Origin: an uncultured Beijerinckiaceae bacterium
GTDB taxonomy: Bacteria > Pseudomonadota > Alphaproteobacteria > Rhizobiales > Beijerinckiaceae
Assembly (NCBI GenBank): GCA_937863205.1
Contig: CALMGA010000088.1
Coordinates: 1-7,670 of the forward strand
Direction: 5' to 3'
Length of the DNA stretch: 7,670 nt
Position numbers and translations under genes: made by a program. The stretch's first letter is position 1; every line of letters starts with the position of its first letter. Under the pieces are notes generated by a model. It was not told the origin of the DNA and searched no databases. It worked only from the letters and a program-made list of their open reading frames with translations. Of this stretch, positions 7,304-7,670 are shown piece after piece.

Positions 7304-7670
7304 TCAGCGGTCGGTTCGGGCGAAGCTGGCTGCTCTGCGGGCCGGATCGGGGCGGCGCAGATCGGCGCGACGCGGCGCCCGGCACAGCGCGTCGCGTCGC
7401 GTCGCGTCCAACTCGGCCCCCTCCACAAGCGCCTGCAGATCGGCGCCTTCCGAGAAGACCTGCGTGTCGGCCGGCGACAACGGGCAGGTGCCCAGCCGCG
7501 TCAGGCCGGCCAGCCCGCAGGCCGGCAGCAGCAGCCCGTAGCACGCCGCCGCGAACAGACAAAAAACGAGCCACAGCAGCGCCGGCACGACATAGCCAGC
7601 CCGCCGGTGCGGGATGGCTTGGGGCGGGATAGCTCGGGGCGTGACGGGTTGTGATGGGACGGCCTGGGGT
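7304..7670 (-). CDS. Single-pass membrane protein with proline-rich pentapeptide repeat, 5' end cut by window edge
   Basis: The minus-strand frame is open from the right edge to a TGA at 7306-7304, showing the last 121 residues of a longer protein. A GTG at 7588 could serve as a start for a 94-residue form, but the open frame and ordered repeat upstream make a truncated longer gene more likely. Numbering from the first visible codon, residues 1-20 are four proline-rich five-residue repeats and 21-25 are basic (HRRAG). Residues 27-50 form a membrane helix (VPALLWLVFCLFAAACYGLL). Next come Ala-Cys-Gly (C51), nine residues, Cys-Pro (C62-P63), a probably helical acidic stretch (GADLQALVEGAEL), and C96. 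The last 25 residues are Arg/Ala-rich and look unstructured. The basic flank puts the repeat inside and the cysteine part outside. It ends 27 bp before the srfB ATG, so it is probably co-transcribed. By position it could correspond to SrfA of the srfABC arrangement, but I see no sequence match that proves it. Confidence 0.7.
   Translation of the reverse strand, partial: PQAVPSQPVTPRAIPPQAIPHRRAGYVVPALLWLVFCLFAAACYGLLLPACGLAGLTRLGTCPLSPADTQVFSEGADLQALVEGAELDATRRDALCRAPRRADLRRPDPARRAASFARTDR
7389..7408. repeat. Perfect 5-bp tandem repeat, four units of GCGTC
   Basis: Plus-strand reading gives four exact GCGTC units, and the bases before (GC) partly continue the pattern. It lies inside the membrane protein gene and encodes DATRRDA on the minus strand. 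The unit length is not a multiple of three, so gain or loss of one unit would shift the frame of the last 30 or so residues. Confidence 0.8.
7610..7669 (-). repeat. Degenerate 15-bp tandem repeat coding for a Pro-rich pentapeptide, four units to window edge
   Basis: Units at 7610-7624, 7625-7639, 7640-7654 and 7655-7669 follow each other without gaps. Against the first unit, the second matches at 13 of 15 positions, the third at 10 and the fourth at 12. In the minus-strand frame the units read PQAVP, SQPVT, PRAIP and PQAIP, in translation order. The repeat lies just before the basic stretch and membrane helix of the upstream membrane protein and may extend beyond the window. Confidence 0.7.

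Noticed and set aside
2852..7654. A 1600-codon open frame on the plus strand across most of srfB and srfC
   Set aside because: It is antisense to two proteins with clear ordered nucleotide-binding motifs. Its translation is dominated by Gly/Ala/Val/Asp/His/Arg with no recognisable motif, as expected from the complement of GC-rich coding DNA with few stop-forming triplets.

Overview
The window is very G+C-rich, and the genes prefer codons ending in G or C. All believable coding sequence lies on the minus strand. The composition and the family content suggest a high-GC proteobacterium, perhaps an alphaproteobacterium of the Hyphomicrobiales type. That placement is inference, because no taxonomic marker is present. 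There are no RNA genes, insertion sequences, CRISPR arrays, promoters or convincing terminators. Every intergenic gap is under 40 bp, so the window looks like the middle of one operon whose promoter lies beyond the right edge and whose end lies beyond the left edge.

In transcription order (right to left) the operon holds five genes. (1) 7670-7304 is the C-terminal part of a single-pass membrane protein with a proline-rich pentapeptide repeat before its membrane helix. (2) 7276-4181 is a large SrfB-family protein with the three nucleotide-binding motifs of the actin/Hsp70 (ASKHA) fold. (3) 4156-1466 is a large SrfC-family protein with a complete set of GTPase motifs resembling dynamin-type GTPases. 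(4) 1464-532 is a second single-pass membrane protein with an extracytoplasmic beta-rich domain. (5) 492-1 is the N-terminal part of an unrecognised protein that runs off the left edge and has no matching entry among the obvious long reading frames.

The main point of interest is the combination. An actin/Hsp70-like ATPase and a dynamin-like GTPase are encoded 24 bp apart and flanked by two bitopic membrane proteins. Those two appear to share the same juxtamembrane module: helix, Ala-Cys-Gly, 9-11 residues, Cys-Pro, a helical stretch, then Cys about 34-35 residues later. SrfB and SrfC were named in Salmonella as SsrB-regulated factors and are usually labelled 'virulence factors', but neither motif set implies virulence. 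A more economical reading is a nucleotide-driven, membrane-associated assembly: two cytosolic NTPases working with two envelope-anchored partners whose extracytoplasmic parts are cysteine-bearing. This is inference from motifs and gene order and has not been tested.
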